In this document: piece by piece, positions 53,300 through 63,300 of the stretch | Layout: each line of letters begins with the position of its first letter | How positions within the stretch are numbered: the first letter of the stretch is position 1 | Source of the DNA: Tissierella creatinophila DSM 6911 | GTDB taxonomy: Bacteria; Bacillota; Clostridia; Tissierellales; Tissierellaceae | DNA length: 64,000 bases | NCBI RefSeq assembly: GCF_001940565.1 | Contig: NZ_LTDM01000065.1 | Span: 47,930-111,929 of the forward strand | Direction: 5' to 3' | Notes under the pieces: generated by a model | Databases searched by the model: none | The model's input: the letters and a program-made list of their open reading frames with translations, nothing else | What the model was told of the DNA's origin: nothing | Program-made: the position numbers and the translations under genes

Positions 53300-53517
53300 A
53301 AAGGCTTTGAATAGGAAGAGTAAACCATGTAAGGTCAAAAGAAATAGAAGTTCATCGGCTGAAAAACTTCTTTGATACACTTGATTGAAAACCACCTATG
53401 AGTCCAGTCCTGAAATTTTATTAGGGATATGCGTTGGCTGCGTTAAAGCTATACTTTAAACATTTGGGTGGAAACGAGAATATTAATACTCGTCCTATTT
53501 TGGGCGAGTATTTTTTT
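53300..53517 (+). ncRNA. T-box riboswitch, probably threonine-specific
   Basis: The leader shows T-box landmarks in order: a GGAAGAGTA AGTA-type bulge near 53314, a distal hairpin with GGCTG, and a candidate specifier ACC followed by A near 53389. Next come the T-box element TTGGGTGGAAACGAG near 53464 and a terminator ACTCGTCC/GGGCGAGT (53488-53509) with seven Ts. Uncharged tRNA would stabilise the antiterminator and switch on the operon. Downstream genes all serve threonine synthesis, which supports a Thr specifier; the specifier position was assigned by eye. Confidence 0.8.
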
Positions 53518-53543
53518 ATACCCATTTTTAAGGAGGAATTAGA

Positions 53544-54863
53544 TTGAATGATATAATCGTAGCAAAATTTGGAGGGAGTTCTTTAGCTGATAGTAATCAA
53601 TTTTTAAAAGTAAAAGAGATTATAAAATCAGATAGCAACAGAAGATACATAATTCCTTCAGCACCTGGGAAAGTTCATAAAAATGATCATAAGATTACTG
53701 ATCTCCTTTATATGTGTCATCAACTTGCTTCTCATAGATTAAACATTGATGATGTATATAAGATTATTGAGAATAGATTCTTAAATATTTGTAAAAGTTT
53801 AGATTTAAAACTGGATATACAAGAAATATTAGATGAAATAAAAGATAAAATTCAAAATGGGTCTTCTAAAGACTATGCTGCAAGTCGTGGAGAATATTTA
53901 AATGCTATTATATTATCCAGTTTCTTAGATTTTGAATTTATAGATTCTAAAGATATTATTCTCTTTAATGATAAAGGTGAATTTGATTCTAAAGCCACTG
54001 AAATAAAAATGCAAGAGAGATTATCAAATGTTACTAAAGCTGTTATACCTGGATTTTATGGTGCTAAATCTAATGGTGAGATAACTACTTTTAGTAGAGG
54101 AGGATCCGATGTAACAGGGGCTATTGTTGCAAGTGTTTTAAATTCTAAGCTATATGAAAACTGGACAGATGTATCAGGATTTCTCGTGGCAGACCCTAAA
54201 ATAGTAGATGATCCTAAGCCTATTGAGATAATTACATACAAAGAACTTAGAGAACTTTCCTATATGGGAGCACCAGTACTTCATGAAGAGTCATTATTTC
54301 CAGTTAAGAAAAAGGGTATTGCAATAAATATAAAAAATACAAATTCTCCAGAAGATCCAGGAACTAAAATAGTGGATGATTTGTATCCTTTAAATAATAC
54401 AGAAACCATAACTGGAATCGCTGGTAAAAAAGATTTTACAGTTATTTCTATTGAAAAGACTCGAATGATTTCTGAAAAAGATTTTTTAAGAAAATTAATA
54501 ACTGTTTTAGAAACTAATAACATATCTATAGAACATATGCCATCTGGTATAGATTCTATATCGTTAGTAGTTCCAGCATCTCAGCTTAATTCTAAGCTAG
54601 AAAAGATAATAGAAGAGATAAAAATATATTGCAATCCAGACTCAATAATCGCTTATCCAAACATGTCCCTTATAGCAGTAGTTGGTAGGGGAATGATTAG
54701 AACTAAGGGTATATTATCAAAAATATTTACATCTTTATCCCAAAGTGGAATAAATATTAGAATGGTAATTCAAGGTTCTAGTGAACTCAATGTAATAGTA
54801 GGAGTTGAAAATGCAGATTTTAATAAATCAATATCATCAATTTATAAGGCTTTTAAAAATTAA
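53544..54863 (+). CDS. lysC: Aspartate kinase
   Basis: A 439-residue aspartokinase that phosphorylates aspartate, the first step to threonine, lysine and methionine. The N-terminus IIVAKFGGSSLAD is the kinase signature; SRGEYLNAIILSSFL and TTFSRGGSDVTGAIVA follow. Two ACT domains (about 300-439) suggest feedback control. SAPGKVHKNDHKITDLL is typical of the clostridial threonine-operon isoenzyme. TTG 53544 is the start: AAGGAGG is 7 bases upstream, and the nearby ATG 53548 is out of frame. Threonine control by the T-box is expected. The symbol could equally be thrA or ask. Confidence 0.93.
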   Translation: MNDIIVAKFGGSSLADSNQFLKVKEIIKSDSNRRYIIPSAPGKVHKNDHKITDLLYMCHQLASHRLNIDDVYKIIENRFLNICKSLDLKLDIQEILDEIKDKIQNGSSKDYAASRGEYLNAIILSSFLDFEFIDSKDIILFNDKGEFDSKATEIKMQERLSNVTKAVIPGFYGAKSNGEITTFSRGGSDVTGAIVASVLNSKLYENWTDVSGFLVADPKIVDDPKPIEIITYKELRELSYMGAPVLHEESLFPVKKKGIAINIKNTNSPEDPGTKIVDDLYPLNNTETITGIAGKKDFTVISIEKTRMISEKDFLRKLITVLETNNISIEHMPSGIDSISLVVPASQLNSKLEKIIEEIKIYCNPDSIIAYPNMSLIAVVGRGMIRTKGILSKIFTSLSQSGINIRMVIQGSSELNVIVGVENADFNKSISSIYKAFKN

Positions 54864-54882
54864 TATATAGGGGGAATTTAAA

Positions 54883-55863
54883 ATGAAAAAGTATAATTTA
54901 GCAGTATTAGGAGCAACAGGTCTTGTGGGAAGTACTATAGTTAAAATATTAGAAGAAAGAAAGTTTCCAGTAGAAAATATATATTTTCTAGCTTCTAAAA
55001 AATCAGCTGGTAGTATAGTAAACTTCCAAAACAAAGATTATGTAGTAGAAGAACTAAATGAAAAATCTTTTGATAAAGATATTGATATAGCACTATTTGC
55101 AGCTGGAGGAGCTATTAGTGAAAAGTATGGAAAATTAGCAGCTAGTAAAGGAATCACCGTTATAGATAATAGTAGTTTATTTAGAATGGATACCGATGTG
55201 CCACTAGTAGTACCAGAGGTAAATGCAGACTCTATAAAAGAAAATAATGGAATAATAGCAAATCCAAATTGTACTACTATCCAGGCTGTTGTAGCACTTA
55301 AACCTTTAGATGATAAATTTAAGATAAAAAGAATAGTTTATTCTACTTATCAGGCAGTATCTGGTTCAGGACTTGGGGGGCTTAAAGATTTAGAAGAGGG
55401 AAATGTTGAATGTTATGCTCACCAAATTCAATTTAATGCCCTACCTCATGTAGATAGCTTTTTAGAAAATGGATATACAAAAGAAGAAATGAAGATGATA
55501 GATGAAACTAGAAAAATCCTTAAAAATGAAGATATAAAGATTACAGCAACATGTGTAAGAGTACCAGTAAAATATGCTCATAGTCTATCAATAAATGTAG
55601 AATTTGAAAAACCATTTGATATAGAGGATGTATATAAAGTACTTGAAAATGCACCTGGAGTAATTGTACGTGACAATGGAGAGGAAAATCTTTACCCAAT
55701 GGCTATCGATATAGAAGGTAAAGACTCTGTATATGTAGGAAGAATAAGAAAAGACTTTAGTCTTGAAAATGGAATCAATTTATGGGTAGTAGCTGACAAT
55801 ATAAGAAAAGGTGCAGCATTAAATGCAGTTCAAATAGCAGAAAAACTCATCGACCTGAAATAG
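54883..55863 (+). CDS. asd: Aspartate-semialdehyde dehydrogenase
   Basis: A 326-residue enzyme reducing aspartyl phosphate with NADPH. The N-terminus is LAVLGATGLVGSTIVKILEE. The active-site Cys lies in NPNCTTIQ at residue 130, and the catalytic His region TCVRVPVKYAHS is present. It has the normal length for Gram-positive enzymes. It lies 19 bases after the aspartokinase gene with GGGGG upstream of its ATG. Confidence 0.96.
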   Translation: MKKYNLAVLGATGLVGSTIVKILEERKFPVENIYFLASKKSAGSIVNFQNKDYVVEELNEKSFDKDIDIALFAAGGAISEKYGKLAASKGITVIDNSSLFRMDTDVPLVVPEVNADSIKENNGIIANPNCTTIQAVVALKPLDDKFKIKRIVYSTYQAVSGSGLGGLKDLEEGNVECYAHQIQFNALPHVDSFLENGYTKEEMKMIDETRKILKNEDIKITATCVRVPVKYAHSLSINVEFEKPFDIEDVYKVLENAPGVIVRDNGEENLYPMAIDIEGKDSVYVGRIRKDFSLENGINLWVVADNIRKGAALNAVQIAEKLIDLK

Positions 55864-55893
55864 GATTATTATGATGAAATAGGAGGACAAAAC

Positions 55894-57108
55894 ATGATAA
55901 ACATAGGATTATTAGGACTTGGAGTTGTAGGTACTGGCGTAGTTGAAATACTAGAAGAGCGACAAAGAGAAATCTCTCTTCTAGTAGGAGAAGAAATAAA
56001 TATAAAAAAAGTCCTTGTAAAAAACGTGAACAAGAAAAGGGATGTATCATTAAAACAAAATACTATAGTCTCTAATTTTGAAGAAATCTTAAATGATGAT
56101 GAAATAACTATAGTAATCGAAGTAACTAGTGATATAGATAAAAGTTATGAATATATAAAAGCGGCTTTAAATAAAGGTAAATCTGTAGTTACTGCAAATA
56201 AGGCATTGGTATCAAAATATTTTGAAGAATTATCTAGTTTAGCAGATGAAAAAGGAGTTTCATTTTTATATGAAGCTAGTGTAGGAGGGGGCATCCCAAT
56301 CATAAAGCCTCTTAAGGAAGAAATAATATTAAATGAGATCACAGATGTTCAGGGAATATTAAACGGAACTTGCAATTATATTTTAACTAGGATGTTTAAT
56401 GAAGGGTTAGACTATAGTGAAGTCTTAACAAATGCTCAAGAACTTGGATATGCAGAGATGAATCCTGCAGCAGATGTAGAAGGTGATGATACCCTTAGAA
56501 AACTTAGAATATTAGGAAGTCTATCGCTACAAGGGAAAGTGGGAGAAGAGGACATTATACTTGAAGGAATAAATAAAATTACATCATTTGATGTAAGACA
56601 AATCAAGCTTATGCAATCTACAGTAAAACTAATAGGAGAAGTAATGGAGTTAGATGATGGGTATAATGCTCTAGTACTCCCTACAATAGTAAAAAACAAT
56701 TCATATTTTGCTAGTGTAAACATGGCATATAACGCCGTAATCTTTAAAGGAGACAATATAGGCGAACTAAAATTTTATGGATCTGGAGCAGGTAAACTCC
56801 CAACTGGAGATGCAGTTTTAAGAGATGTATTAGATATAGCATTAGGGTATAACAGAAAGGCTAATCCTTTAGGAGATAAAACCCTTAAAAATAATAATTC
56901 TGAATTTAAAAGTAAATTTTATTTAAGAATTTCTGATTCAACAGAAAAAATAGTTAAATCACTTGAAGATATATCTGAAAAAGTCCTATCCACTAAAGAA
57001 AATATAGCTATACTTACTCGTGAGATAGAACTAAAGAAGATAATGGATACTATATCTTCTTTGGGTATTGAAAAGGATGAATATTTTATAGCTAGAATTC
57101 TTGATTAG
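55894..57108 (+). CDS. hom: Homoserine dehydrogenase
   Basis: A 404-residue enzyme reducing aspartate semialdehyde to homoserine. The Rossmann motif GLLGLGVVGTGVVEIL is at the start, then the active-site region GGGIPIIKPLKE, NGTCNYILTRM and AADVEGDDTLRKLRIL. A C-terminal ACT domain (about 335-404) gives threonine feedback. AGGAGG precedes the ATG. It is the third gene of the operon and sends carbon to threonine. Confidence 0.96.
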   Translation: MINIGLLGLGVVGTGVVEILEERQREISLLVGEEINIKKVLVKNVNKKRDVSLKQNTIVSNFEEILNDDEITIVIEVTSDIDKSYEYIKAALNKGKSVVTANKALVSKYFEELSSLADEKGVSFLYEASVGGGIPIIKPLKEEIILNEITDVQGILNGTCNYILTRMFNEGLDYSEVLTNAQELGYAEMNPAADVEGDDTLRKLRILGSLSLQGKVGEEDIILEGINKITSFDVRQIKLMQSTVKLIGEVMELDDGYNALVLPTIVKNNSYFASVNMAYNAVIFKGDNIGELKFYGSGAGKLPTGDAVLRDVLDIALGYNRKANPLGDKTLKNNNSEFKSKFYLRISDSTEKIVKSLEDISEKVLSTKENIAILTREIELKKIMDTISSLGIEKDEYFIARILD

Positions 57109-57119
57109 AGGTGGAAAAA

Positions 57120-58601
57120 GTGAAATATATTAGTACTAGAAATAAAGAAAACTTTGCTTCCTGGGGTCAGGCAATTATAAATGGTATATCAAAAGATGGT
57201 GGATTATTTGTTCCAGAGAGCATTCCAAAGATCAGTAATATAAAATCTTTATTAAATATGGATTATAGAGAATTGGCATATGAAGTTATGAATAAGTTCT
57301 TTGTTGACTTTGATAAAGATTCACTTAGAAATTCAATAGATAAAGCATATGATGAAAAATTTAGTAAAAAAGAAATAGCTCCACTAGTAGAAGCAGGAGA
57401 TCTGCACTATTTAGAACTTTTTCATGGTGCAACCTTTGCCTTTAAAGATATGGCATTGTCTGTGCTTCCATATTTATTAAAAGAAGCCATAAAATATACA
57501 GGAGAAGAAAAAGAAATAGTCATTTTAACTGCTACTTCAGGGGATACTGGTAAAGCAGCATTAGAAAACTTTGCAGATGTAGAAGGTATTAAGATAATAG
57601 TATTTTTTCCTGAGGATGGAGTTAGCAATATACAAAAGAGACAGATGCTTACACAAGAAGGAGATAATACATTTGTAGTATCTATAAATGGAGATTTTGA
57701 TGATGCTCAAAGTGGTGTTAAAAAGATTATGAACGATAATAGATTCATAGAGCTTCTAGAGAATAGAGACTATAAACTATCTTCAGCAAATTCCATTAAT
57801 ATAGGTAGACTTGTACCTCAAATAGTATATTATTTTTATAGCTACTTAAATCTTTTGAAAGAGGGAAAGATTAAAGAAGATGAAAAGATAAACTTTGTAG
57901 TTCCCACAGGAAACTTTGGAAATATATTAGCTGCTTTTTATGCAAAAGAAATGGGGCTACCTATAAATAAACTAATTTGTGCATCAAATGAAAATAATGT
58001 TTTAACTGACTTTATAAATACTGGCACTTATGATAAGAGAAGAAAACTTATATTAACTTCTTCTCCATCTATGGATATATTAGTTTCTTCTAATTTAGAA
58101 AGATTTTTATTTCATTTAAGTGGTGGAGATGATAAACTCATAAAAAATGCTATGGAAAGCTTAGAAAAAGAAGGAAAGTATGAGGTAGAAGGCTTAGATC
58201 AAGAAGATTTTAAAGGATACTTCTCAACAGAAGAAGAAATAACTAGTTCTATAAATGAAGTATTTATGGAGCATAACTATTTAATGGATCCTCACACAGC
58301 TGTTGCACATAGCGCTTATAAAAAGTATAAATTAGAAACAAAGGATAATACAAAAACTGTAATAGTATCAACTGCAAGTCCATTTAAGTTTGGAACTAAA
58401 GTTTCAAATTCAATTGGAATAGATACAAAGGATAAAGATGATTTTAGCATAATAGAAAAACTAGGGGAAATGGGAAATTTAGATATACCTAATGCGATAT
58501 TAGAGCTCAAAGATAAAAAGATAGCTCATAAAAATAATTGCAATAAAGAAGATATGGAAAAGATGGTCTTAAGAATTCTAGAGATAGGTGATAATAGATG
58601 A
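57120..58601 (+). CDS. thrC: Threonine synthase
   Basis: A 493-residue PLP enzyme of the longer (yeast/E. coli-like) threonine synthase class. It starts MKYISTRNKENFASWGQAII. The PLP lysine is in HGATFAFKDMALSVLPYL, and TATSGDTGKAALE and FVVPTGNFGNILA hold the phosphate and cofactor contacts. GTG 57120 is preferred over GTG 57111 because AGAGGTGG is the ribosome site. Its stop overlaps the thrB start by 4 bases. Confidence 0.95.
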   Translation: MKYISTRNKENFASWGQAIINGISKDGGLFVPESIPKISNIKSLLNMDYRELAYEVMNKFFVDFDKDSLRNSIDKAYDEKFSKKEIAPLVEAGDLHYLELFHGATFAFKDMALSVLPYLLKEAIKYTGEEKEIVILTATSGDTGKAALENFADVEGIKIIVFFPEDGVSNIQKRQMLTQEGDNTFVVSINGDFDDAQSGVKKIMNDNRFIELLENRDYKLSSANSINIGRLVPQIVYYFYSYLNLLKEGKIKEDEKINFVVPTGNFGNILAAFYAKEMGLPINKLICASNENNVLTDFINTGTYDKRRKLILTSSPSMDILVSSNLERFLFHLSGGDDKLIKNAMESLEKEGKYEVEGLDQEDFKGYFSTEEEITSSINEVFMEHNYLMDPHTAVAHSAYKKYKLETKDNTKTVIVSTASPFKFGTKVSNSIGIDTKDKDDFSIIEKLGEMGNLDIPNAILELKDKKIAHKNNCNKEDMEKMVLRILEIGDNR

Positions 58602-59479
58602 TTAATATAAGAGTACCTGCTACAAGTGCAAATTTAGGACCCGGATTTGATAGCCTTGGAATAGCATTAGATCTTTATAATAAATTTTCATTTGAAGAAA
58701 TATCTCATGGGCTAGAAATAATTGGAGCCTTAGATACTGAAGAAGATAGTGACAACCTAGTCTATACTTCAATGTTAAAAGTATTTGATGCTATAGGATA
58801 TAAACCTAAAGGTATAAGGATTAATATAGATACAGATATTCCAGTGTCGAGAGGACTTGGAAGTAGTGCTTGTTGCATCGTAGCGGGTATTATGGGAGCC
58901 AATAAGATGGCAGGTTCACCTTTATCACAAGAGGAGATGTTTAAGATAGCTACAGAGATCGAAGGGCATCCAGACAATATAGCGCCTGCATTATTTGGTG
59001 GATTTATAACATCGATAATGGAAGAGGCAAATATCTATTATAATAAAATAGATATAGCTAAGGGACTTAAATTTGTAGCTATAATACCAGATTTTCCTTT
59101 ATCTACGAAAATGGCTAGAGAAGTTTTACCAACAAATATTCCTTATAAAGATGCAGTAGAAAATGTAAGCAGAGTTTCTTTACTTATATCCTCACTTTCT
59201 AATGGTAGATTTGATTTATTAAAACACGCATTAAAAGATAATTTACATCAACCTTATAGAGGAAAACTGATAAAAGGATTTAATGAAGTTTTAGAGAAAA
59301 TTTATGAATTTAAAGCTTTAGGAGGATATCTAAGTGGGGCAGGTCCGACTATTATGGCAATTATAAATGAAGATGATACAAACTTTAAAAAAGAAATGGA
59401 AAGCTATTTTAAATCAGTTAACTATAATTGGAAAGTTATAGAATTAAATATAGATCTAGATGGTGCAAAAGTTATATAA
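58598..59479 (+). CDS. thrB: Homoserine kinase
   Basis: A 293-residue GHMP kinase that phosphorylates homoserine for ThrC. It has RVPATSANLGPGFDSLGIAL at the start, the phosphate loop PVSRGLGSSACCIVAGI near residue 87, and GGYLSGAGPTIMA near the end. The ATGA overlap with thrC implies coupled translation. It completes the set aspartokinase-asd-hom-thrC-thrB in one transcript. Confidence 0.96.
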   Translation: MINIRVPATSANLGPGFDSLGIALDLYNKFSFEEISHGLEIIGALDTEEDSDNLVYTSMLKVFDAIGYKPKGIRINIDTDIPVSRGLGSSACCIVAGIMGANKMAGSPLSQEEMFKIATEIEGHPDNIAPALFGGFITSIMEEANIYYNKIDIAKGLKFVAIIPDFPLSTKMAREVLPTNIPYKDAVENVSRVSLLISSLSNGRFDLLKHALKDNLHQPYRGKLIKGFNEVLEKIYEFKALGGYLSGAGPTIMAIINEDDTNFKKEMESYFKSVNYNWKVIELNIDLDGAKVI

Positions 59480-59561
59480 TCCTTTCAAAATTATGTTTAA
59501 AAATCACTCTTTATAGGCAATATAATAAGAAGAGTTGATAAAAACATAATAGGAGGAAAAT

Positions 59562-59825
59562 ATGGACTTTAATAATATTATAGAAAAGAGAATAGTAAAT
59601 GATGGAATGCATAGTTTAGTGCTAGAAATTTCTAAAGATGAATTTGATAAAGTTATGACTGGTAATATAGAAGCTAGTGCTATTGATGTAGTAGATAGAC
59701 ATTTAAAAAATAGAGGCGACGATGGTAGAGCAAATAATATAAATTTAGACTATAAAAATGGTGAAGAAATAGTAAAAATCTATGCAGATGTAGACTATCT
59801 AGGAAATGATCATACTGAATACTAA
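59562..59825 (+). CDS. Small acidic hypothetical protein
   Basis: An 87-residue soluble acidic protein (DFNNIIEKRIVNDGMHSLVL to IYADVDYLGNDHTEY) with AGGAGG before the ATG. It has no motif I recognise and no membrane or signal segment. It lies 82 bases after thrB, before a clear terminator, and may be the last gene of the threonine transcript or separately transcribed. Confidence 0.65.
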   Translation: MDFNNIIEKRIVNDGMHSLVLEISKDEFDKVMTGNIEASAIDVVDRHLKNRGDDGRANNINLDYKNGEEIVKIYADVDYLGNDHTEY

Positions 59826-59830
59826 AAGCA

Positions 59831-59866
59831 AAAAAGTGGGATACTTAGTTATCTCACTTTTTTAAT
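59831..59866 (+). terminator. Terminator after the small acidic gene
   Basis: AAAAAGTGGGATA (59831-59843) and TATCTCACTTTTT (59850-59862), one G-T pair, ending in a T-run. Confidence 0.8.
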
Positions 59867-59976
59867 GTGTAATTTAAACTTTCCTAATAAATTATCCATC
59901 TTTTACTATATCTCTTTAAGCTATATTATGTTATAATTAATAAAAATCGACATATTACGACTTTTTTATAACCAAT

Positions 59977-60071
59977 CGGAAAGTTCTACCTTTATCTTTT
60001 ATAATTTAGAACTTTCCGTCAATGAGTTTCAAGAAAAGCTTCCTTATAATGTTTCTTTATAAGCTTTTCTT
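59977..60071 (+). promoter_or_regulatory. Two consecutive hairpins upstream of the DegV gene
   Basis: CGGAAAGTTCTA (59977-59988) pairs with TAGAACTTTCCG (60007-60018). AAGAAAAGCTT (60031-60041) pairs with AAGCTTTTCTT (60061-60071). Both are perfect and lie within 120 bases of the DegV start. They may form a regulated leader; no known riboswitch fits. Confidence 0.45.
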
Positions 60072-60094
60072 ATAATAAAAGATGGGGGATATAA

Positions 60095-61042
60095 ATGATA
60101 AAGTTAATGGCTGATTCCACATGTGATTTATCAGAGGAAATAATAGAAAAATATAATATAGGCATAGCTCCGTTAAATATAATAATAGATGGTACAAGCT
60201 ATAAGGATAAAATAGATATAACATCAGATGAGTTTTATAAAAGACTGCCAATGCTTGAAACACTACCCACCACATCTATGCCAAGCCCTGAAGAATACTT
60301 AAAAATAATAGATAAAGCTATAGAAGAAGGATATAGAGAAATACTTTGTATATGTATGTCAAGTGGTACTAGTGGATCATACCAGTCTGCTATTATAGCA
60401 CAAGATATATTCTTTGATAGAAATCCCAATACCGATATAAAAATATATGTCGTAGACTCTTTATCTATGAGTCATGGAAGTGGATGGCTTATAATTAAAA
60501 GTGCCCAGCTGATAGAACAAGGATATAGCTTTGAGAGAATAATAGAATTTAATGAAAGTTATAAAACACGTGTTAAACATCTTCTTTGTGTAGATGATTT
60601 AAATAATCTAATTAAAAGTGGAAGGTTAACAAATGCCAGTGCATTTATAGGAAAACTTTTAAGAGTAAAGCCTATCATGACTATGAGAAAAGGTAAAGGC
60701 GCTATAGTGGCTAAAGAAAGAGGAAGAAACAGGGTATTAAAATACTATATAGATGAATTTAAAGAAAGAGTTGATCTAGAAGTTACTGATTTTATAATAG
60801 TTGGATATACTTCAGTTATAGAAATGGCAAACAACCTAGTGGAAAAAATAAAAACTGAAACTAACTTTAAAGATAAGATTTATATAATGCAAATGGGAGC
60901 AGCAGTAGGAACTCATGTAGGTCTTGGTGGACTTTCAATGTTCTTTGTAGAAAAAAGAAATATAAAAGATGGATTGGTTAAAAATGAATTAAAAAGTATA
61001 TTAAATAAAAAAGATGAACTTATAGAAAAGCTTAAAGGATAA
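60095..61042 (+). CDS. DegV-family fatty-acid-binding protein (FakB-like)
   Basis: A 315-residue two-domain DegV protein. The opening IKLMADSTCDLSEEIIEKYN and the TTSMPSPEEYLK loop form the fatty-acid headgroup site (Thr and Ser contacts), with SSGTSGSYQSA near residue 90. It lies in the cytoplasm and presents exogenous or recycled fatty acids to the kinase FakA for phosphorylation. AtgGGGG precedes the ATG. FakA is not in the window. Confidence 0.9.
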   Translation: MIKLMADSTCDLSEEIIEKYNIGIAPLNIIIDGTSYKDKIDITSDEFYKRLPMLETLPTTSMPSPEEYLKIIDKAIEEGYREILCICMSSGTSGSYQSAIIAQDIFFDRNPNTDIKIYVVDSLSMSHGSGWLIIKSAQLIEQGYSFERIIEFNESYKTRVKHLLCVDDLNNLIKSGRLTNASAFIGKLLRVKPIMTMRKGKGAIVAKERGRNRVLKYYIDEFKERVDLEVTDFIIVGYTSVIEMANNLVEKIKTETNFKDKIYIMQMGAAVGTHVGLGGLSMFFVEKRNIKDGLVKNELKSILNKKDELIEKLKG

Positions 61043-61068
61043 TAAATTAATAATAAAGAAAAATCCTT

Positions 61069-61098
61069 AATAAGAGGCAATGCCTCTTATTTTTTTGT
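61069..61098 (+). terminator. Terminator after the DegV gene
   Basis: AATAAGAGG-caatg-CCTCTTATT with a T-run. Confidence 0.85.
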
Positions 61099-61140
61099 AC
61101 ATTTATTGATATAATAGATTTAGTAGAGGAGATGTATTGA

Positions 61141-63300
61141 TTGAAAAGAGTAATTATTGCAGAAAAACCATCTGTTGCAAAAAATATATCTGATGCTTTA
61201 AATATTAAGTCTAGAAGAGATGGATATTTTGAAGGGGAAGATTACATAATCACATGGGCTTTTGGTCATTTATTACAACTCTTTGATGCAAAAGATTATG
61301 ATGATACCATGCGAAGTTGGAGAATGGATAGATTTCCATTTATCCCAGAAGAATTTAAATATAAGGTTAAAGTAGATAATAAAGATAGAAAATCTATAGA
61401 TATAGGTGCACAAAAACAATTAAATCTAATAAAGAGCCTTATAGATAGAGAAGATGTAGAATCCATTATATCTGCAACTGACTTTGATAGAGAAGGTCAA
61501 GTTATAGGTGATGAATTATTTATATATTTTAATGAAAAAAAACCTGTTTATAGAATGCTTTTAAATGAGTGGACAGAAGATGAAGTAAAAAAGGGACTAG
61601 AAAACTTAAAACTAAATAAAGAAATGCAAACACTTCAAGATGCAGGAATAGGAAGACAATGGGCAGACTGGATTATAGGAATAAACTTAACTTCTGTAGC
61701 AACACTTAGATACAAACCAAATGATAAAAAGATATTAAATATAGGTAGAGTGCTACTTCCCACATTAAAGATTATTTATGATAGAGATAAAGAAATAGAA
61801 AACTTCAAACCATCTACCTATTATAAACTTTTAGCAAATTTTAATACAAAAGATAATGTTCAATTTGAAGGACTTTATTATGAAAATGATAATGAAAAGT
61901 TTGATGATAAAAAAATATTACAAGAGATAAGTGAAAGTTTAAAAGATAAAGATGCAGTAGTTATAGAAAAACAAGTAGAAAAGAGAAAAGACTACGCACC
62001 CTTACTATTCAATCTATCAAATTTACAAGGACATATAACAAGTAAATTCAAAGGGTGGACATCAGACAAGGTATTAAAAGTAGCACAGTCTCTTTATGAA
62101 AAGAAATTTATAACATATCCTAGAACAGGAAGTGTTGCATTAGAGGAGAGTTTAAAAGAAAAGACTGAAAAGGTTTTGAATCTATTAAAAAAAGATCTTC
62201 CCTATGAAAAAGAGATTAAATTTAGTACAAATAAAAGAATTTTTGACAATAAAAAAGTTGAAGGGCATAGTGCTATAGTTCCAACTTATATGAAGCCAAG
62301 CAAATTAACTGTAGATGAAAAACAAGTATATGAAGCAGTTAAAGATAGATTTATAATGCAGTTTTTACCTGTTGCAGAGTATGAAGAGACAAAACTTGTT
62401 TGCAAAGTAAACGAAGTGTCCATTAAAGGAATATTTGTCTCTAAAGGAAAAGTTCAGACTGTTTTAGGTTGGCGTGTTGTTGAAAAAACCCAAACCAAAG
62501 ATACTATATTACCTATGATTTCAGAGGGAGAAGTTGTAGATGTAGTATCTAGCACTATAAATACAGTTACTAAAAAGCCACCTAAACTTCATATTGAAAA
62601 AACTCTCCTAAGAATTATGGAAACTTGTGGAAAAAACTTTAAAGAAGATGAAGAAGATACAGATGAGATGATGGAGTCTATCTTAAGTGGATTTTCAATA
62701 GGAACTCCAGCGACCCGTGCTGAAACTATAAAAAAACTTAAAGATGTAGGATATATAAAGGCAAAGGGTAAAAGTCTTACATGCACAGAACTTGGAAAAA
62801 CTATAGTTGAAATCTTTCCATGTAAAGAGCTACTTGACTTAGAATATACTGGGAGACTTGAAAAAACACTATCAGATATAGAAAAAGATAAATTTAAAAA
62901 AGAAGATTTTCTAGAGATAATAAAACAATTCACTATAGATGCAGTAAATTCCATAAAAAATGATCTATCTATGCTAAATACATTTAAGGTTTCCTTACAA
63001 GAAGGAGAAGAAAGCATAGGGATATGTCCTGCCTGTGGAAATGCAGTGGTAGAGACTGAAAAGAACTTTGGATGCATCAATTGGAAAAATGGGTGTAAGT
63101 TTACAATTTGGAAAGATGATAAATATATTGCATCTTTTGGCAAAACTCTCTCAAAAGAAATGGTAGAGATTCTGCTTAAAAATGGGAAGGTAGGATTTAG
63201 AAATTTAAGAAGCAAAAAGGGGAATTTGTTTTCTGCATATTTTAAATATGTTTTTGATGAAAAGACTGGATACTACAACTGGGAACTAGAATTTATATAA
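61141..63300 (+). CDS. topB: DNA topoisomerase III
   Basis: A 719-residue type IA topoisomerase. The Toprim domain starts RVIIAEKPSVAKNISDAL, with its metal site in ATDFDREGQVIGDE. The breakage-reunion Tyr is in FITYPRTGS near residue 325. A C-terminal topoisomerase zinc-finger-like segment, CPACGNAVVETEKNFGC, starts near residue 629. It decatenates and relaxes negatively supercoiled DNA. TTG 61141 is the start, with GAGGAG upstream. Plasmid-type TopB is excluded neither by size nor by context, but the operon-free position suggests the chromosomal enzyme. Confidence 0.94.
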   Translation: MKRVIIAEKPSVAKNISDALNIKSRRDGYFEGEDYIITWAFGHLLQLFDAKDYDDTMRSWRMDRFPFIPEEFKYKVKVDNKDRKSIDIGAQKQLNLIKSLIDREDVESIISATDFDREGQVIGDELFIYFNEKKPVYRMLLNEWTEDEVKKGLENLKLNKEMQTLQDAGIGRQWADWIIGINLTSVATLRYKPNDKKILNIGRVLLPTLKIIYDRDKEIENFKPSTYYKLLANFNTKDNVQFEGLYYENDNEKFDDKKILQEISESLKDKDAVVIEKQVEKRKDYAPLLFNLSNLQGHITSKFKGWTSDKVLKVAQSLYEKKFITYPRTGSVALEESLKEKTEKVLNLLKKDLPYEKEIKFSTNKRIFDNKKVEGHSAIVPTYMKPSKLTVDEKQVYEAVKDRFIMQFLPVAEYEETKLVCKVNEVSIKGIFVSKGKVQTVLGWRVVEKTQTKDTILPMISEGEVVDVVSSTINTVTKKPPKLHIEKTLLRIMETCGKNFKEDEEDTDEMMESILSGFSIGTPATRAETIKKLKDVGYIKAKGKSLTCTELGKTIVEIFPCKELLDLEYTGRLEKTLSDIEKDKFKKEDFLEIIKQFTIDAVNSIKNDLSMLNTFKVSLQEGEESIGICPACGNAVVETEKNFGCINWKNGCKFTIWKDDKYIASFGKTLSKEMVEILLKNGKVGFRNLRSKKGNLFSAYFKYVFDEKTGYYNWELEFI

